Positions 21,734 through 33,593 of a stretch of DNA of 62,000 nt are shown piece by piece. The notes beneath the pieces are model-generated. The model saw nothing but the letters and a program-made list of their open reading frames with translations, was not told the DNA's origin and did no database searches. Position 1 is the stretch's first letter. Each line of letters starts with the position of its first letter. The position numbers and the translations under genes are program-made. The DNA comes from Gnetum montanum (taxonomy: Eukaryota > Streptophyta > Gnetopsida > Gnetales > Gnetaceae). Location: NCBI GenBank assembly GCA_015680685.1, contig MNCI01018161.1, positions 453,461-515,460 of the forward strand, written 5' to 3'.

Positions 21734-23363
21734 TGAAACATCACTAATTTTGGCCTAGCACTTTTAGACAAGAATCAAGCTAAGTCATGCTGCTGCCCAA
21801 CATGAGTATAGCGTGACCAAAATTGGAGGCCTCCGAAACAACCCTCGATGATCCATGATTCAATAGGCAAGGTCCCCTCGGGGCCCACAAGAGAATGCAC
21901 CAACTTCTAGCATCTAGAATCAAAAGTTTCAGGTTCAACATGTTTGGTTTTGGCTAAATACACTTTGGTTACTTTTTCAGACACTACATAGCGTAAGGAT
22001 CAGCGTCACCAACTTTTGGAGCCCTGAAATTGAGTTCAAATAGGCTGAAATCAAGCACAAGAACCCCCCATGACCTTCACCAAGGTCACCAGTAGCTCCC
22101 AACCTCCAAAAAAATCAAGATTTTGGCCTCAAATGTGCCATTTTGACTTGGTGACGCTGGGGTTACTTTTTCAGACACTGCACACCGTAAGGATCAACGT
22201 CACCAATTTTTAGAGCCCCAAAACTGAGCCAAAATGACTTGATTTTAAGGGTGTAGGTTGTCCTCAAGGTCCACTATTGATAACTATGGGTCCCAGCCTT
22301 CAAAAATTCTAGATTTTAGCCCAAAATTGCAAGTTTTGGAGGTCACACTGTAGGTCACACTACAAGTCACGCTGGATGCTAGACAAGCAAGGTGAAGTTA
22401 ATCCTCCTTGATTTTCTTTGTAAATTTTTATCATTTAAGGGCTTATCTAAATTATTTGTATTTTCATGGGTTTGAATGACCCACAAATTATAAAATACAT
22501 TAAATTTGATCAAAGAAGGTAAATATCCAACACACATCCAACTTGTGCACAACTATCCAACACAAATACATTGAATCTGGTCAATGAAGGCAAATTTTCA
22601 ACACACATCTAACTCGTGCCAACTATTCATGGGACACATGTCACTAGATCTATTTTACTCTCATCTCCCAACTGTTGATTCCATTCTTGAAAACCCTAGC
22701 CAAACCGTAGCCCAACCCTATAAATACCCTATCAATTCACACAAATGAAGGGGGGCAAGCAAGAAAGGAGGCAAGGATAAGAAGAAGAAGAAGAAGATTG
22801 GAAGAGGCAAAGATTGGAGAGATTGGTAATTCTGAAGGAAGATAGAACTTGCAATCCTTGGGTGCTCAACACATCTGATTGTTGGCTTCCAAGTTCTTCT
22901 CACGTTTATCCCATTTCATCGTTGCATCATCATGTCATATCTTTTTGGGGCTAGGCGTTTGACTTGCCATCCACACTTGTGCAACTACGCTTTGACCGGT
23001 GCACATTTTTTTAAACAATATAATATAGTTCATTATTGCCTCCCATTTACATTGTTTAGTTCTGTTTATGCTTTACAAATATAACTTTGTTTATGCTTTA
23101 TTCATAATTCAGTATGCTTTATTTACATTTCGTATCATTGTTTACATTCCGTTTAGATCCTATTTACGATAATCCCAGCACTAGTCGTAGCTTACGCTCG
23201 TGGAAGTCCTTGGTTGATTTGTGTGCAAACCATCCAAGAAACTCTACCTTCGTTTACTTTTCCAGCTTGCCCTTGGGCGAAGGCAGGGTTAGCTATGGCT
23301 GCCCGATGATCTCTCGGTGTCTGTTTCCCTTCCAGCCTTACATCGACGATTTAGGTCAGTACA
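21734..23363 (+). repeat. 3' LTR of element G
   Basis: Matches 13360-14999; starts TGAAACA and ends GTACA, followed by the target-site duplication GCCCT. TATA box at 22719-22726. Confidence 0.93.
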
Positions 23364-23368
23364 GCCCT

Positions 23369-24311
23369 CACATGGCCTCATTAGCATCTTGAAGAACCTA
23401 GAGTTGGTTCTTCTCAAGCACATACCAATGAACCAAGATATTTACATAAATTTTATAAAAGTTTCTTCTTATTTTCATGTATTGCTTGGCCTTGTGAAGA
23501 AATTATTGCATTCTCTATTTATCCCATTTAGAAGGGACTTTTAGCTCTAAATAGGTAAGATATTCAATGAACCAAGGTTTCGTAACTAAAAAGGAAACTA
23601 CAGTCAACTTTGAAAATAGAATTTCATGTGAAAATTAGTTTGACAAAGGTTCTTCATTAGCTTCTTGATCCTATCATAACTAAAATAAATGATTGATATC
23701 TACATTCTTAGCCTCCTTATTAATCATTATGCTATTGGATTCTTATAAGATAAAAAATCATTAAATGATGAAAGGGCTTATTGCTAGTTTATTTATCAAG
23801 AATTTGATTCCATGTAATATATGTACATAAAGATTAGATAGCCAAACACATAATGTTTGAAACTTTCAAGATCATGCATTTTTATCATCATCTTCTTTTC
23901 AGTTGTGGTGTAGTTTAAGTGTACATTGTAATACTTCTAAAAGAATAATAATTATAGTATGAATAATTTTTGTAATCATTTATATTAGTATGATCTTGTA
24001 TTAGTATGGTCATAGTATATAATTAGATATATTAGTTATAATGTGGAATGGGCTAGACCAATCTAATGCTCATAGGTTAGAAGCATCCATGAGCTTATTC
24101 TTCAACATCTCAAAAGGACATTTAAATTACTTATTCAAAATAATTGGTGCATCTTTATTGGTGAGTTTAACTAGTGGTTTAATAATATTTGAAAAATTTT
24201 CAATTAAGTGGCTATAGAAATTTGTGTGTCTAAGGAATGATCTCATATCTTTTGCTATTTGAGGTTTCTATGCAATCCCTTGGATTACCCTATTTTTTTA
24301 TGATTCACCTT
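23369..24311 (-). pseudogene. Element E, RT end, RNase H and integrase start (middle part)
   Basis: Minus-strand reading from 24311 leftwards: MRSFLRHTNFYSHLIENFSN, IIKPLVKLTNKDAPI, LDWSSPFHIIT (end of RT/connection); NVHLNYTTTEKKMM and FKHYVFGYLIFMYIYYME (RNase H, corresponding to the family motif NYTTTEKE); then FIEYLTYLELKVPSKWDK, which precedes the integrase zinc finger. The frame joins 38514 across element B and 13359 across element G. Stops and frameshifts are frequent, so it is inactive. This is one of only two pol-bearing elements in the window. Confidence 0.8.
24307..24311. repeat. Target-site duplication ACCTT of element B (left)
   Basis: ACCTT here and at 38514-38518 flank the two LTR ends of element B exactly, which proves that 24312-38513 is a single insertion into element E. 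Confidence 0.9.
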
Positions 24312-25137
24312 TGATGAGTGGAGAGGTACCCCTACACTCAACCATACAAATATGAGCATTTCACGCATGATCCAATCAAACTCCATAGATGACCTAGTTA
24401 TGGTATCCAAATAATTACTCATTGATCATAATTCATTGTCTTCCCACCTAGACTTTAGTCTAGAGTGAGGTGTATGATATGTTCCTAACTAATGCTACTC
24501 ATAAAGGTAATGGGAAAGAACTTTAACTAAGCTAAGAGGAAAAGGGAGAGAGGAAGCTAGGTTAAGAGGAGATAGGGGAAGAGAGTCTAGAATAGCCTAA
24601 GTGTGATAAGCATCCATTCCTTAATCATCCGTACACATCTTAGGCCTTGTGCACAACTACCCCTAGGATTACCAAGCACATGGCCTGAGTATGCTACTAG
24701 GACACCAAGTAGTCACACATAGATGCTCGTGATCAAGTCGTACTCATTCTACATTTAAGGAGTTTGGGGTGAATAAATATTAACTACAAAAACAATAATT
24801 AAATAATTAAACTGAGTGGATGCTATAGTAATGAAGTAATCTTGATCTGTGCGTGTCCAAGTACATCACACTCGAATAAAGGTGTCATACAATTACAGTC
24901 ATCACACTGCAGGCATGCACTAGGAGAAAGGGTTGAGAGAGAAAGGGAAATAAACTAACTTCTAAAATTAACTATTTCTAAAACTTAAATACTTACTCCT
25001 CTTATGTGCCTACATGTGTATTTATAGGCTCATCTAGGAGCCATGATATCGTGTATTTGATATCGTTATTTGGCTACGATATCACATACCCGATATCATG
25101 GATTCGATATCGCAGCCTGATGAATCACGATTCATAA
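24312..25137 (-). repeat. 3' LTR of element B
   Basis: Begins (plus view) TGATGAGTGG and ends GATTCATAA, a decayed TCATCA. Contains TATTTATA at 25019-25026 (TATA box on the minus strand) next to GATATC inverted repeats (25045-25115). It lacks about 28 bp near 24457 that the 5' LTR has. Confidence 0.9.
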
Positions 25138-25150
25138 TACCTCCACGACT
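25138..25150 (-). promoter_or_regulatory. Polypurine tract of element B
   Basis: Plus view TACCTCCACGACT; on the minus strand AGTCGTGGAGGTA lies directly before the LTR. It corresponds to AGTCATGGGGGTA in A and C. Confidence 0.75.
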
Positions 25151-25328
25151 GAATGAAAAATCAGCCTCGAGTCAAAATGAGAATAAGCCCTATTGATTAC
25201 AGAGTGGATAGGTATGGGATTATTGATTGATAAGGAATTTATTCATGCTACAGTGGAGAATTCAATAGACAAAATTGGGACACATCACAAAAAATGCAAA
25301 ATCAGAAAATTACAAAATTTTGTGGAAC

Positions 25329-26101
25329 TCATGTGGTTCTAGGTGGTTGTGGCTCCTCCATGGGTTGCTTCCCCTTGTCTTGTGCTCCAGGTTTTGGGAT
25401 TTGATGACATTGAAGTAGTGCCTGGAGCTTCTCCTCTTCTGTTCAAGGATCCTATGCCATCCATGCTAATGCTCCAATGCTTGATGGAGTTGATACCTTC
25501 CATAGGCACGGTAGTTGTGGAAACATCCTGTTTGCTTTGAGGTACCAGGCCACAAACAACTGTCATTCCTACTCATAGGTTCTAGCCTTGTCCCTGTACT
25601 CCTGAAAGTCTATAAACCATTTAGCCAAGTCCATTGTGACATCTTTTTTTCCTTGTTAGCTTGCTTTAACCACCTCCGATTTAGAATTTGTGACTTCAAG
25701 CTTCTGTAATGTTTTCTTGTGTTCTACAAATTCTACTTCATACTTGGTGTAGGTGGTAACTACCTACCTCTTGAGCTCTGTCCTCGGGCATCCTACTATC
25801 AACATGGCTAGATTGGCATACCATAGATTTGACAACTCCATATACTTTGTGAGATCCTGAATCTGTAGGTCCTGACTTTTAAGTTCTTCCTAGTGGGAAA
25901 ATGCATATGTGTCCAATATAACCCACCAATTAGTGTGTTGAGCATTGAAAGCATTGATGTGGGCCTTGGCCATATGGATCTCCTTCCCGATGACTTGCTT
26001 GTACATTCCCACTTGGTCTCAAAAATGCTCCTTTAATTTTTCATGCCGCTTGGCCTCTTTTTGAGACACGCTTATTTCGATGGCCATCTTTTGAAGGATG
26101 G
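25329..26101 (-). pseudogene. Second ORF of element B, C-terminal part
   Basis: Continues the frame broken at 31582 by element C. The reading is a long helical, coiled-coil-like stretch (EKLKEHF.DQVGMYKQVI, HKKTLQKLEVTNSK) ending with QLFVAWYLKAS, MFPQLPCLWKV, TEEEKLQALLQCHQ, KPGAQDKGKQPMEEPQPP and a stop at 25329-25331. The same C-terminus is found in A (46633-46870) and J (61250-61032). Internal stops are at Trp codons (TGG to TGA). The more open frame covering 25339-25566 is an out-of-phase shadow. The function is unknown; the position just before the 3' LTR is that of the Athila env-like gene. Confidence 0.7.
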
Positions 26102-26980
26102 TGATGAGTGGTGAGGTACCCCTACACTCAACCACACGAAACGAGCATAGCACGTGCGATTCGGTTGAACTCCGTAGACTAAATGCCTACACGCCCCATG
26201 GAACACTTGGGGTTAATCATTCGCTGTCTTCCTAGACCTACTTATAGTTGTCACGGTGTATGGTTAAGTAAGTCCAAGGTATATGATTTTTATAGTCTTT
26301 TCCAGTTTTATCTCCTATGCTATCGAGGTGAAGGGTTGAGAGAACTAACTAACTCTAACTAATGAGCTAAGTCTAAATTAAATAGCGTCAACATCCGTTC
26401 CCACCTACCGTATACACCCTAAACTATGCAATTGTGGCTACCAAACGCTAATTGTTACTGGGATCACCACACGTAATGCACATGCTTGAAGTGGTCGTAT
26501 TGAGGAACTTAACTAGCCTAAACATAATGAGTAGCCAATTCCTTGACTAGCCATACACATCCATAGATGCTCGTAATCAAGTTGTACTCATTCCGCACTA
26601 CTGCACGTAATAAATAACAGGTAAGAAATAACAGGTAATAAAATCCTATTCCATGCACTACAAGGTTTATCCACAAAGCTTGTCTTTATTACCTTACACA
26701 ACTTGTGTTCAGGTACAAAGCTGCTTGAATAAAGATCCGTTCACTTGGGGACTCCTACTGCGGGCACATGGAAAATATTCTATCTTTGGAGTGATCAATC
26801 TGCCAGAGTTTCCCTACTTCTAGCTTAGGATGGAAAATAAGGGTAGTGCCTTCTCTTATTTATAGATTTGACGGCAGACCGCGATATCGTGTATGCAACA
26901 TCGCAGGGGACGACGTGATATCGTGGCGACTACGATATCACTTACGTGATATCGTGGCTCATGCGAATCGTGTCTCATCA
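26102..26980 (-). repeat. 3' LTR of element C
   Basis: Plus view starts TGATGAGTGG and ends GTCTCATCA. TATTTATA at 26857-26864; GATATC inverted-repeat cluster 26880-26957. Matches 30683-31581 and, inverted, 1-673. Confidence 0.92.
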
Positions 26981-26993
26981 TACCCCCATGACT
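26981..26993 (-). promoter_or_regulatory. Polypurine tract of element C
   Basis: Minus strand AGTCATGGGGGTA immediately before the 3' LTR start TGATGAG. Confidence 0.85.
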
Positions 26994-29299
26994 GAATGAA
27001 AACTCATCCTTGAGTTCCTTACAATAATATCAGGAAGGTATAGGATTATTGAGATGAATGAAACTAATGGGATGACATGTGAACGGATCATCATTACAAG
27101 ACTTGACAAAACTGGTGTTCATGACAACAAGGGTGAACACCTTATTAAAATTACATTAGGCCTTAGTTGGTAGCTAAGAAAGAGAGACAGAAAAAAGTGT
27201 TGCTGCTGCCAACGCCAAGATTGCACCTTTGTTATCCATCCATAAGCACGCCATTGATCTTTCTCCTTGCATAGCTTCTTCAGCACTGCTCCATTCCAAG
27301 TGTTTGCTCCAGATCCAATTCCATTATTGTATGATTGCCATATGCACACACAACACGATCATATATTAGCAAGGGTAAATGAATCATCATGTAATTGATA
27401 CCTTGCTTCGGTGTAGGTCCATTGGCTAGGTTGTGGTATGGCTGATATGGATTGGGAGATATAGTAACGATGACTACTGAAGGTGTAGGGGTTAGGAAGA
27501 AAATCAAAAAAATTTAGGGCTAGGAGAAAATCGAAAAAATTAGTCCCCGTACCCCCATGACTAAGCACAAACCTCTAGTAGCATTAGAATAGAGAAAGAA
27601 AAGGAGTAAGAAAGATAGATAAAAAAGGACAACGGTAATGTCGATAAAGTGGATGTCAAGATGGAAATGAACAAGAAAAATTAATTACAAAAATGTTAGG
27701 GAAAAGAAGTTAACAGATGCTCCAAATAGGAATGTTAATGGGTCCTCCCCAAGGCAGGCTCATGCCCTTAATACCTTGACAATCCCATATTCGAAGTGTC
27801 CATAGGCTCTGGGAATGTCATTTGGAACAAGAGTTAAAGTCTTAACCGCAAGAATTTACCAAAATGAAAATAATGCATCAACCAAAATATATACACTACT
27901 GATACAATCAGCAATGAGGTGGATAATGAAGAGAAGGATGGAGAGAAGAAAATGGAATGGAATCCCAAGAACAAGGTGGTGTACAGCCCCTTGTGTAGTT
28001 CATGAGTAATGTGACTTAGCAGTTCTCATTCTAGCTCCAGCCTCAAACCAACCACATCCAGTGACTTTGCATTAATGCATTCGGCCGAACCATCCTCTTG
28101 GATAATAAGGATGCTTCTCCATGAGCCACCACCATTCCAACGAAAAAAATGAGAGAATGGGAAGCGAGAAGGGCCTTAGTTAGAGGGAACACTTTTGGTT
28201 CCATAACTAGTGCTTGTAGCCCAAGTTTATTCATCTAAGGGGTGTGCTTTGAATTCTCACTTTGTTTTTTTTTTTTGTGTTTTGTGTTTTTATGCATGAG
28301 AACCACACCATGCAAAGACTTGATTATTTTTATTGTCTTAGCATCCGATAATTGGGTAACATCGGAACGGTAAGAAAATTCAAGAAGAAAACATCCAAGA
28401 ACCCAAGAGACTGACCAACACAAAAGCATCAAGTTCCCTTGAAGTCACACCCTTTTCAATCCTTGAGTCCTTCCTTAGTTTGAGAAATACCTAGTCACAG
28501 ATTCATTTAAGTTCTTATTAAAAAGGAGACTGTACATTTCCAAGTCGAGAGAGACCATAAAGTGTTATGGACAGATGGATGAAGTGAACTCATTACTTGC
28601 CATATCAAAAGAAACATACCTTAGTATCAACATTGTGAATTAAAGGTAAAAACCAAACATTAGCAATCAATATGAAAATAGTTCATACCATCATTTCGAA
28701 CACTTAGTGGGTGACAAACTTAGAGGGTGGATCACACACACACACACACAAAATGGAAAAAGTATAATGATGTTGTAAAAAAAAAAAACTAGAAAAGTTA
28801 AAGAAATCTGTAAAAAAAAAATGTGTAAGACAAAAAAATGTAAAAAAAATGTGTAAAAAAAATCGAGAAAGAACTGAGGGCCCCATATGATTAGCATAGG
28901 TGGCCATCTCCCCCATGACTAAGTGGAAAGGGAGAGATCCAAAATAATGAGCGCCCGTTTAAATTTCTAAGAAGTGCCCAACTTCTCCCAATTGATGATC
29001 TTAGATTAAGGGGTGGAAGTTGGCGACGCTCATATTCCAATGTATATATGCTTTCGTTATGGGCGTGGGTTTCCTTAGTTCATTCCATGCATATTTGGTT
29101 GTTCCTTTGAGTATCTGTCAACCATGGGGTGTCTACTACTGGTTGTGTGGTTGCTACATACAGGCATCTTTGTTTCAAAGTTTCAAAAGCACACTTGTTA
29201 CATGGAGACATTTCTTCCATGTCATCACTCGATGAATCACTGTATGTGATGCATGGAACTTTCCTCTTCTGGATTTTTCCACAAATGTTGATCTAAGAA
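26994..29299 (-). other. Non-coding spacer of element C
   Basis: No RT or other gene. It contains two further polypurine-like motifs (27550-27563 and 28906-28920), a GGGTCCTCCCCA motif near 27750 shared with B, D and (inverted) A, a T-run near 28262, and a CA microsatellite at about 28732-28750. A-rich runs at 28770-28865 create low-complexity Phe-rich frames on the minus strand that are not genes. Confidence 0.6.
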
Positions 29300-29933
29300 A
29301 TTTCCAAGGAAAGATTGCAGATCCTAAGGCATGCGTCTACTGTACTAAGCCATGCCCTTCCCATTATAATTGGGAAGTCCCCTTCATTGATGTTAACTTC
29401 AATCACCAGAAAATCAGCTGGGTAAGACCAACCACACACAGTGGTGATGATTTCCTCACCAATCCCAAAGGAATGGTGATGGACTAGTCTACAAGCTCTA
29501 GTATAATGTTGCTCTTCTTAACTTGGGGCAGGTTCCAGGTGTGATACATCTTTTGTGAAATTAAGTTGACTCCAGAACCTGAGCCAAGAAGAGCCCTGTG
29601 TGGTTCATTTTCGACGATTTGTAAATAGATTAAGGGACTCCCAAGGTTAGTTAGTTTCCTGGGAAGGTGGCCTACCTTGATCCAATCAGTTATGGTATGC
29701 GTTAACATAACCGTATGCGTTAATCTCTGTTGGACTGAAGGGTGCTCCGAAGTGTTAGATGGTGGAGGAGTGAACATGGGCCCAACCACTTGTTGTTGGG
29801 AGAGTTTGTCTGGGCTTTTGGTTCTGAAGAAAGGTCTTCTCTTTTTACAGTTGTCAGAACCAGCAACAGGTTGAATATTTACAGCTCTCACAATGTGACG
29901 TTGCTGTGGTTGAGGAGGAAGTTCCCCTTGCAT
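29300..29933 (-). pseudogene. Retropepsin-like protease of element C
   Basis: An open stretch from 29933 reads a basic, Gln/Pro-rich linker, then TITDWIKVGHLPRKL, HRALLGSGSGVNLISQ and NIILELVD. A stop and a frameshift follow, after which ADFLVIEVNINEGDFPIIMGRAWL continues near 29440-29350. LLxSGSGVNLI and IIMGRAWL are the two conserved protease motifs. The catalytic Asp of the first is replaced by Gly, so the enzyme is dead even apart from the frameshift. Closest relatives here are D (6020-6480) and E (39840-40150). Confidence 0.75.
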
Positions 29934-30662
29934 TGTTGGAGTAGGAGGTGTTATGGGAACTACTACTGGTGGAAGAGGTGTGGATGGATTAGGAGGATGG
30001 TGTGGGTATGGAGTGTCTCTTGGAGGAGAAGGAGTCCTTCTAAAGTACTCATGAACTTGGTAGTGACGGTTGGGGATTGTGAACTTGGAACATCATTTGC
30101 TAAAGAACCCATTATAAGGGGTTCCTCATCTCCTATTTCGCTAAGGACATGCAGGGCTTTGCCCTTCAGAAAAGTATGTTGACTCTCCTACCTTAAGTCC
30201 CTCATACATTGGGCATCTGTGGGATAATAATCCCTCATGTCAAAATCTTTTGCAATGTATTCAGCATATAGTTCTTGTATGCCAATTTGTACCAAGGCAC
30301 AGAAAAGCATGCGAGAGATTGATCGATTTAGGGGTAACACAATGGTACCTTGCAAATCTCTCCATCGCAGCTATTCATCTTGATGGAGAATAAAAGTAAA
30401 ATATGGAATATACTCATCGGGATGAGTATAAAATACCTTGTATTGTTTAGGACTTGGCTGATTTTTGTTATGTGTTTTATGTTGTCGATTGTCTTGTGTA
30501 TGGTCCTTAGGTGGTGAGTTGCTCTTATGAGAAGAAGGAATTTTTATCGGTGTGCTAATTTCACCGTTATAAAACTTTTATCTTGATTAACCTAAAGGTT
30601 TGTTAAGGGTCACAATGATGTGAATGATATCCTTTATGTTCTATTCGACGTACAAACACTTA
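29934..30662 (-). pseudogene. Degenerate gag-like region of element C
   Basis: Between the protease and the primer site the minus strand can be read with few stops from about 30450 (FYTHPDEYIPYFTFILHQDE, then LRWRDLQGTIVLPLNRSIS, CALVQIGIQELYAEYIAKDF and DMRDYYPTDAQCMRDLR). The position is that of gag, but the wording does not match the gag of A, B, D or E, so it is a different or heavily altered protein. The function is not assigned. Confidence 0.4.
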
Positions 30663-30681
30663 GTCCTTGGCAACGATGCCA
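30663..30681 (-). promoter_or_regulatory. tRNA-Asp type primer-binding site of element C
   Basis: Minus strand TGGCATCGTTGCCAAGGAC, a mutated form of the Athila primer site complementary to the 3' end of plant tRNA-Asp (TGGCGCCGTTGCCGGGGA). It lies next to the LTR end. Confidence 0.75.
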
Positions 30682-30682
30682 A

Positions 30683-31581
30683 TGATGGGTGGCGAGGTAC
30701 CCCTACACTCAACCATACGAAACGTGCGATCCGGTCAAACTCTGTAGACTAAATGCCTACATGCCCCATGGAACACTTGGGGTTAATCATTTGTTGTCTT
30801 CCCAGACTTACTTGTAGTTGTCATGGTGTATGGTTAAGTAAGTCTGAGGTATATGATTTTTATAATCTTTTCTGGTTTTATCTCCTATGCTATCGAGGTG
30901 AAGGGTTGAGAGAACTAACTAACTCTAACTAGTGAACTAAGTCTAAATTAACTAGCGTCAGCATCCGTTCCCACTTACCGTACACACCCTAAACTATGAA
31001 ACTGTGGCTACTAAACACTAATCATTACTGAGATCACCACACGTAATGCATGTGCTCAAAGTGGTCGTACTGAGGCACTTAACTAGCCTAAATGTAATGA
31101 GTAGCCGATTCCTTGACTAGCTGTACACATCCGTAGATGCTCGTAATCAAGTTGTACTCATTCTGCGCTACTATAGGTAATAAATAATAGGTAAGAAATA
31201 ACAGGTAATAAAATCCTATTCCATGCACTACAAGGTTTATCCACAAAGCTCATCTTTATTGCCATACACAACTTGCGTTCAGGTACAAAGCTGCTCGAAT
31301 AAAGATCCGTTCACTTGGGGACTCCTACTGTGGGCACATGGAAAATATTCTATCTCTGGAGTGATCAATCTGCCAGAGTTTCCCTACTTCTAGCCTAGGA
31401 TGGGAAATAAGGGAAGTGCCACCTCTAATTTATAGATTTGGCGGTGGACCGTGATATCGCATACGCAACATCGCAGGGGATGACGCGATATCGCGTACAC
31501 GATATCACATGGGATGGGATATCACGGTGACTGTGATATCGCGTATGCGATATCACGGCTCATGCAAATCGCATCTCATCA
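30683..31581 (-). repeat. 5' LTR of element C
   Basis: Matches 26102-26980. Plus view starts TGATGGGTGG and ends GCATCTCATCA. The TATA box is altered to TAATTTATA (31426-31434). GATATC cluster 31452-31556, with one more unit than the 3' LTR. Confidence 0.92.
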
Positions 31582-33593
31582 TATGGCATGTACCTCCTCC
31601 ATTGAGAGGGTTCAATTTTCTCTGGCCAAACAGTTCATGTCCTAGTTGATCCTGATCAACTATTCTCGTAGTTGCTAAAAATTTTCTTCAAGAATGTTCT
31701 TTTGTTTTTCCACAGAGGTCAACTAAGGATTTTTGGCAACAAGCTATTTATTTTCTTCTTGTAAGGCCTTGAGTGCCTTGGCATGTGTGTAGGTTTGCAC
31801 TTGTGCCTTGGAAGAATCCTAGTTAGGCTTTTGTTTTTCCTTTGCCACTTTTTTATTATTCACCAACAATTTGTTGAGTTGCTCATTCCTGAAGGTGTCT
31901 AGTTGGTCTATTGGAATGAATTGAGAGGGGTCACACTATGCAACTTGTAAGGTTATGAGCCTCTCTTGAAGTTTTTCTAACTCTGCTTCTGTGTGCTCGA
32001 CCCTGATTTCAACCATAACCAGCTTCTCTTTGGTGGAGATGAGGTCTGATTGTACTACTGTAACATCTTATGGAATGTCAAACAAGGACGTCATCACATG
32101 TCCTTTTTATAGCAATCAATCAAGCACATCCTCATGGTACGTAGGAGTCATTGAGGGATTGGCTAGAGTTTGAGCATCCTTTGCTCCTGTGAAATCTACT
32201 GGTGGCACAATAGGGACATTAAAAGATTCTTTAATGTGGTCTGTGACCACCTCTACAACCCCCACTGCATCTTGGTGCTGCATGACCATCACCATGGCCC
32301 CTTCACCAGTCTTTAATTACACCTAAAAGGATGTAGTGCTCACTAAAATCTGTTGTGACCAATAAGTCTCCCCTCCTTTTATCTGAATGGACACCTCACC
32401 CTATGCATGATCTATAGAAATAGTAGGTCATATTGTATTGTTGATGATGTAGAAGAGATTTGCATCATCATGACTTCCCCAACTCATCGTCTTAGTGATG
32501 GCCCTGAGATGGCTCATCAATGGTTGGTAATCCTGCAGTGGTGGCAATGGTTGATCTTACTGGCTCATGCTGGGCCCTACTTCTTGTTGTTAACTAGGTC
32601 CCATGCTTGAAAGTTGGCTAGGCCTTGCAAGTTGAGTTGCAGTGGGCCTGACCAGCAATTTTCCTTGCAGATGGTGGCTTCAATAGTTTGGTGTACAAAG
32701 AATTTTTGGCTCATCTAAGGATGTCATTAGTGTCTCACTAAATACTAGCATTCTTGCATAGCTTCTTGATGAGACAAGGAAAGGGCAATGCAAGCTTCCT
32801 TATCTTATGTTTTTTAAACTACCTTAAGATCTCCATGAAATATAGATGAGGTAGGTTAGCATCAACCTTTCCCATCAATATCGCACTTCCTCTTGCTACA
32901 TATGTGAAAATTCTATTTAATCCTTTTGTGGGAAAGATGTGATAAGTTCCAATTTTAAAGTAGATTCTCTCTTCCAACATTAATTCCCCATATATCTTAT
33001 CTTCCTTACTGTATGTCTTGTCTAACCAAATCCTTCATGCATTAGCATCAGAGCAAGTAGATAGATGAGCATCCTTTGGCCCTATATTCAGAAGGTTTAA
33101 CACTTCTGAAATGGCTTTGACAAAAAAATCAATAGACACACCACAAATGTCAATTATGGTTCCTTTTTTTTATCATGCCAAAATTGGTACGTTTCTCCTA
33201 AGTACTAGGCACCGCTTTCGGAAAGGATAGGTCATAATGAGGATCCTTTGAGGTGGTCTCTAATGGCCGCAAAAGTGAATTTCGTGAATGGTCTAAATTT
33301 CATTTACATGATCATTGCAGCTAATGTGGACCTTTCACGAATGACCTAAATACACTCTGGGGGCAACGTGAGGTGGTGTCCTTGTTCAGGTATTGTAGTA
33401 GCTTCTCCTTTTGCCTATCCCAATTGTACAGTGGCAGGGGCTTCTTGATGGATACTGGATGATTGCTCCTCCTACTCTGCATGTTGTTCGGTAGGCACCT
33501 ATCCTTTACCTCTCCTAGATTGCTCAGATGCACCTTGAGAGGGACCTTCTTATTGTCCACACTTTGGGGCCATTTGCAATCACACGGGGCCAA
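31582..33593 (-). pseudogene. Second ORF of element B, N-terminal and middle part
   Basis: Minus-strand reading starts near 33593 (CDCKWPQSVDNKKVPLKV, shared with A near 46511; start codon not determined). A globular part around 33000-32750 follows: FEFKIGTYHIFPTKGLNRIF, TYVARGSAILMGKVDANLPH, LYFMEILR, LALPFPCLIKKLCKNASI. Then comes a low-complexity region and, from about 32050, a long coiled coil (STKEKLVMVEIRVEHTEAEL, EKLQERLITLQVA, NEQLNKLLVNNKKVAKEKQK) up to the insertion of C. The LPFPCLI..LC segment resembles the 'putative plant transposon protein' domain often found beside plant gypsy elements; this is recollection, not a search. The total protein would be about 900 residues. Stops and frameshifts are many. 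Confidence 0.6.

Larger units (their letters stand above)
13360..23363 (+). mobile_element. Element G: Tat/Ogre-like non-autonomous LTR retrotransposon
   Basis: A complete insertion: 5' LTR 13360-14999, internal region 15000-21733, 3' LTR 21734-23363, flanked by a perfect 5-bp target-site duplication GCCCT (13355-13359 and 23364-23368). The LTRs begin TGAAACA and end GTACA. The internal region encodes Tat-type gag and protease, followed by a 27-bp minisatellite, a second tandem array and an assembly gap. No RT, RNase H or integrase is present, and the 383-base gap is too short to hide them. It sits in the integrase of element E. By eye the LTRs differ at only a few percent of positions, so the insertion is moderately young. 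Confidence 0.93.
26102..31581 (-). mobile_element. Element C: Athila-like element nested in element B
   Basis: 3' LTR 26102-26980, 5' LTR 30683-31581, tRNA-Asp type primer site 30663-30681, flanks GATGG (26097-26101) and TATGG (31582-31586), a 4-of-5 target-site duplication. It interrupts the second ORF of B; element J carries the uninterrupted site near 61790. Internal 3.7 kb: degenerate upstream coding region, protease remnant, then a non-coding spacer. There is no RT or integrase and no second ORF. Confidence 0.9.

Noticed and set aside
25339-25566. A 75-codon minus-strand open frame in B resembling the A frame
   Set aside because: Same out-of-phase shadow as in A; its similarity reflects DNA similarity, not a conserved protein.
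28691-28916. Phe-rich hydrophobic minus-strand frames
   Set aside because: They come from A-rich runs and a CA microsatellite in the spacer of C; no equivalent in D.
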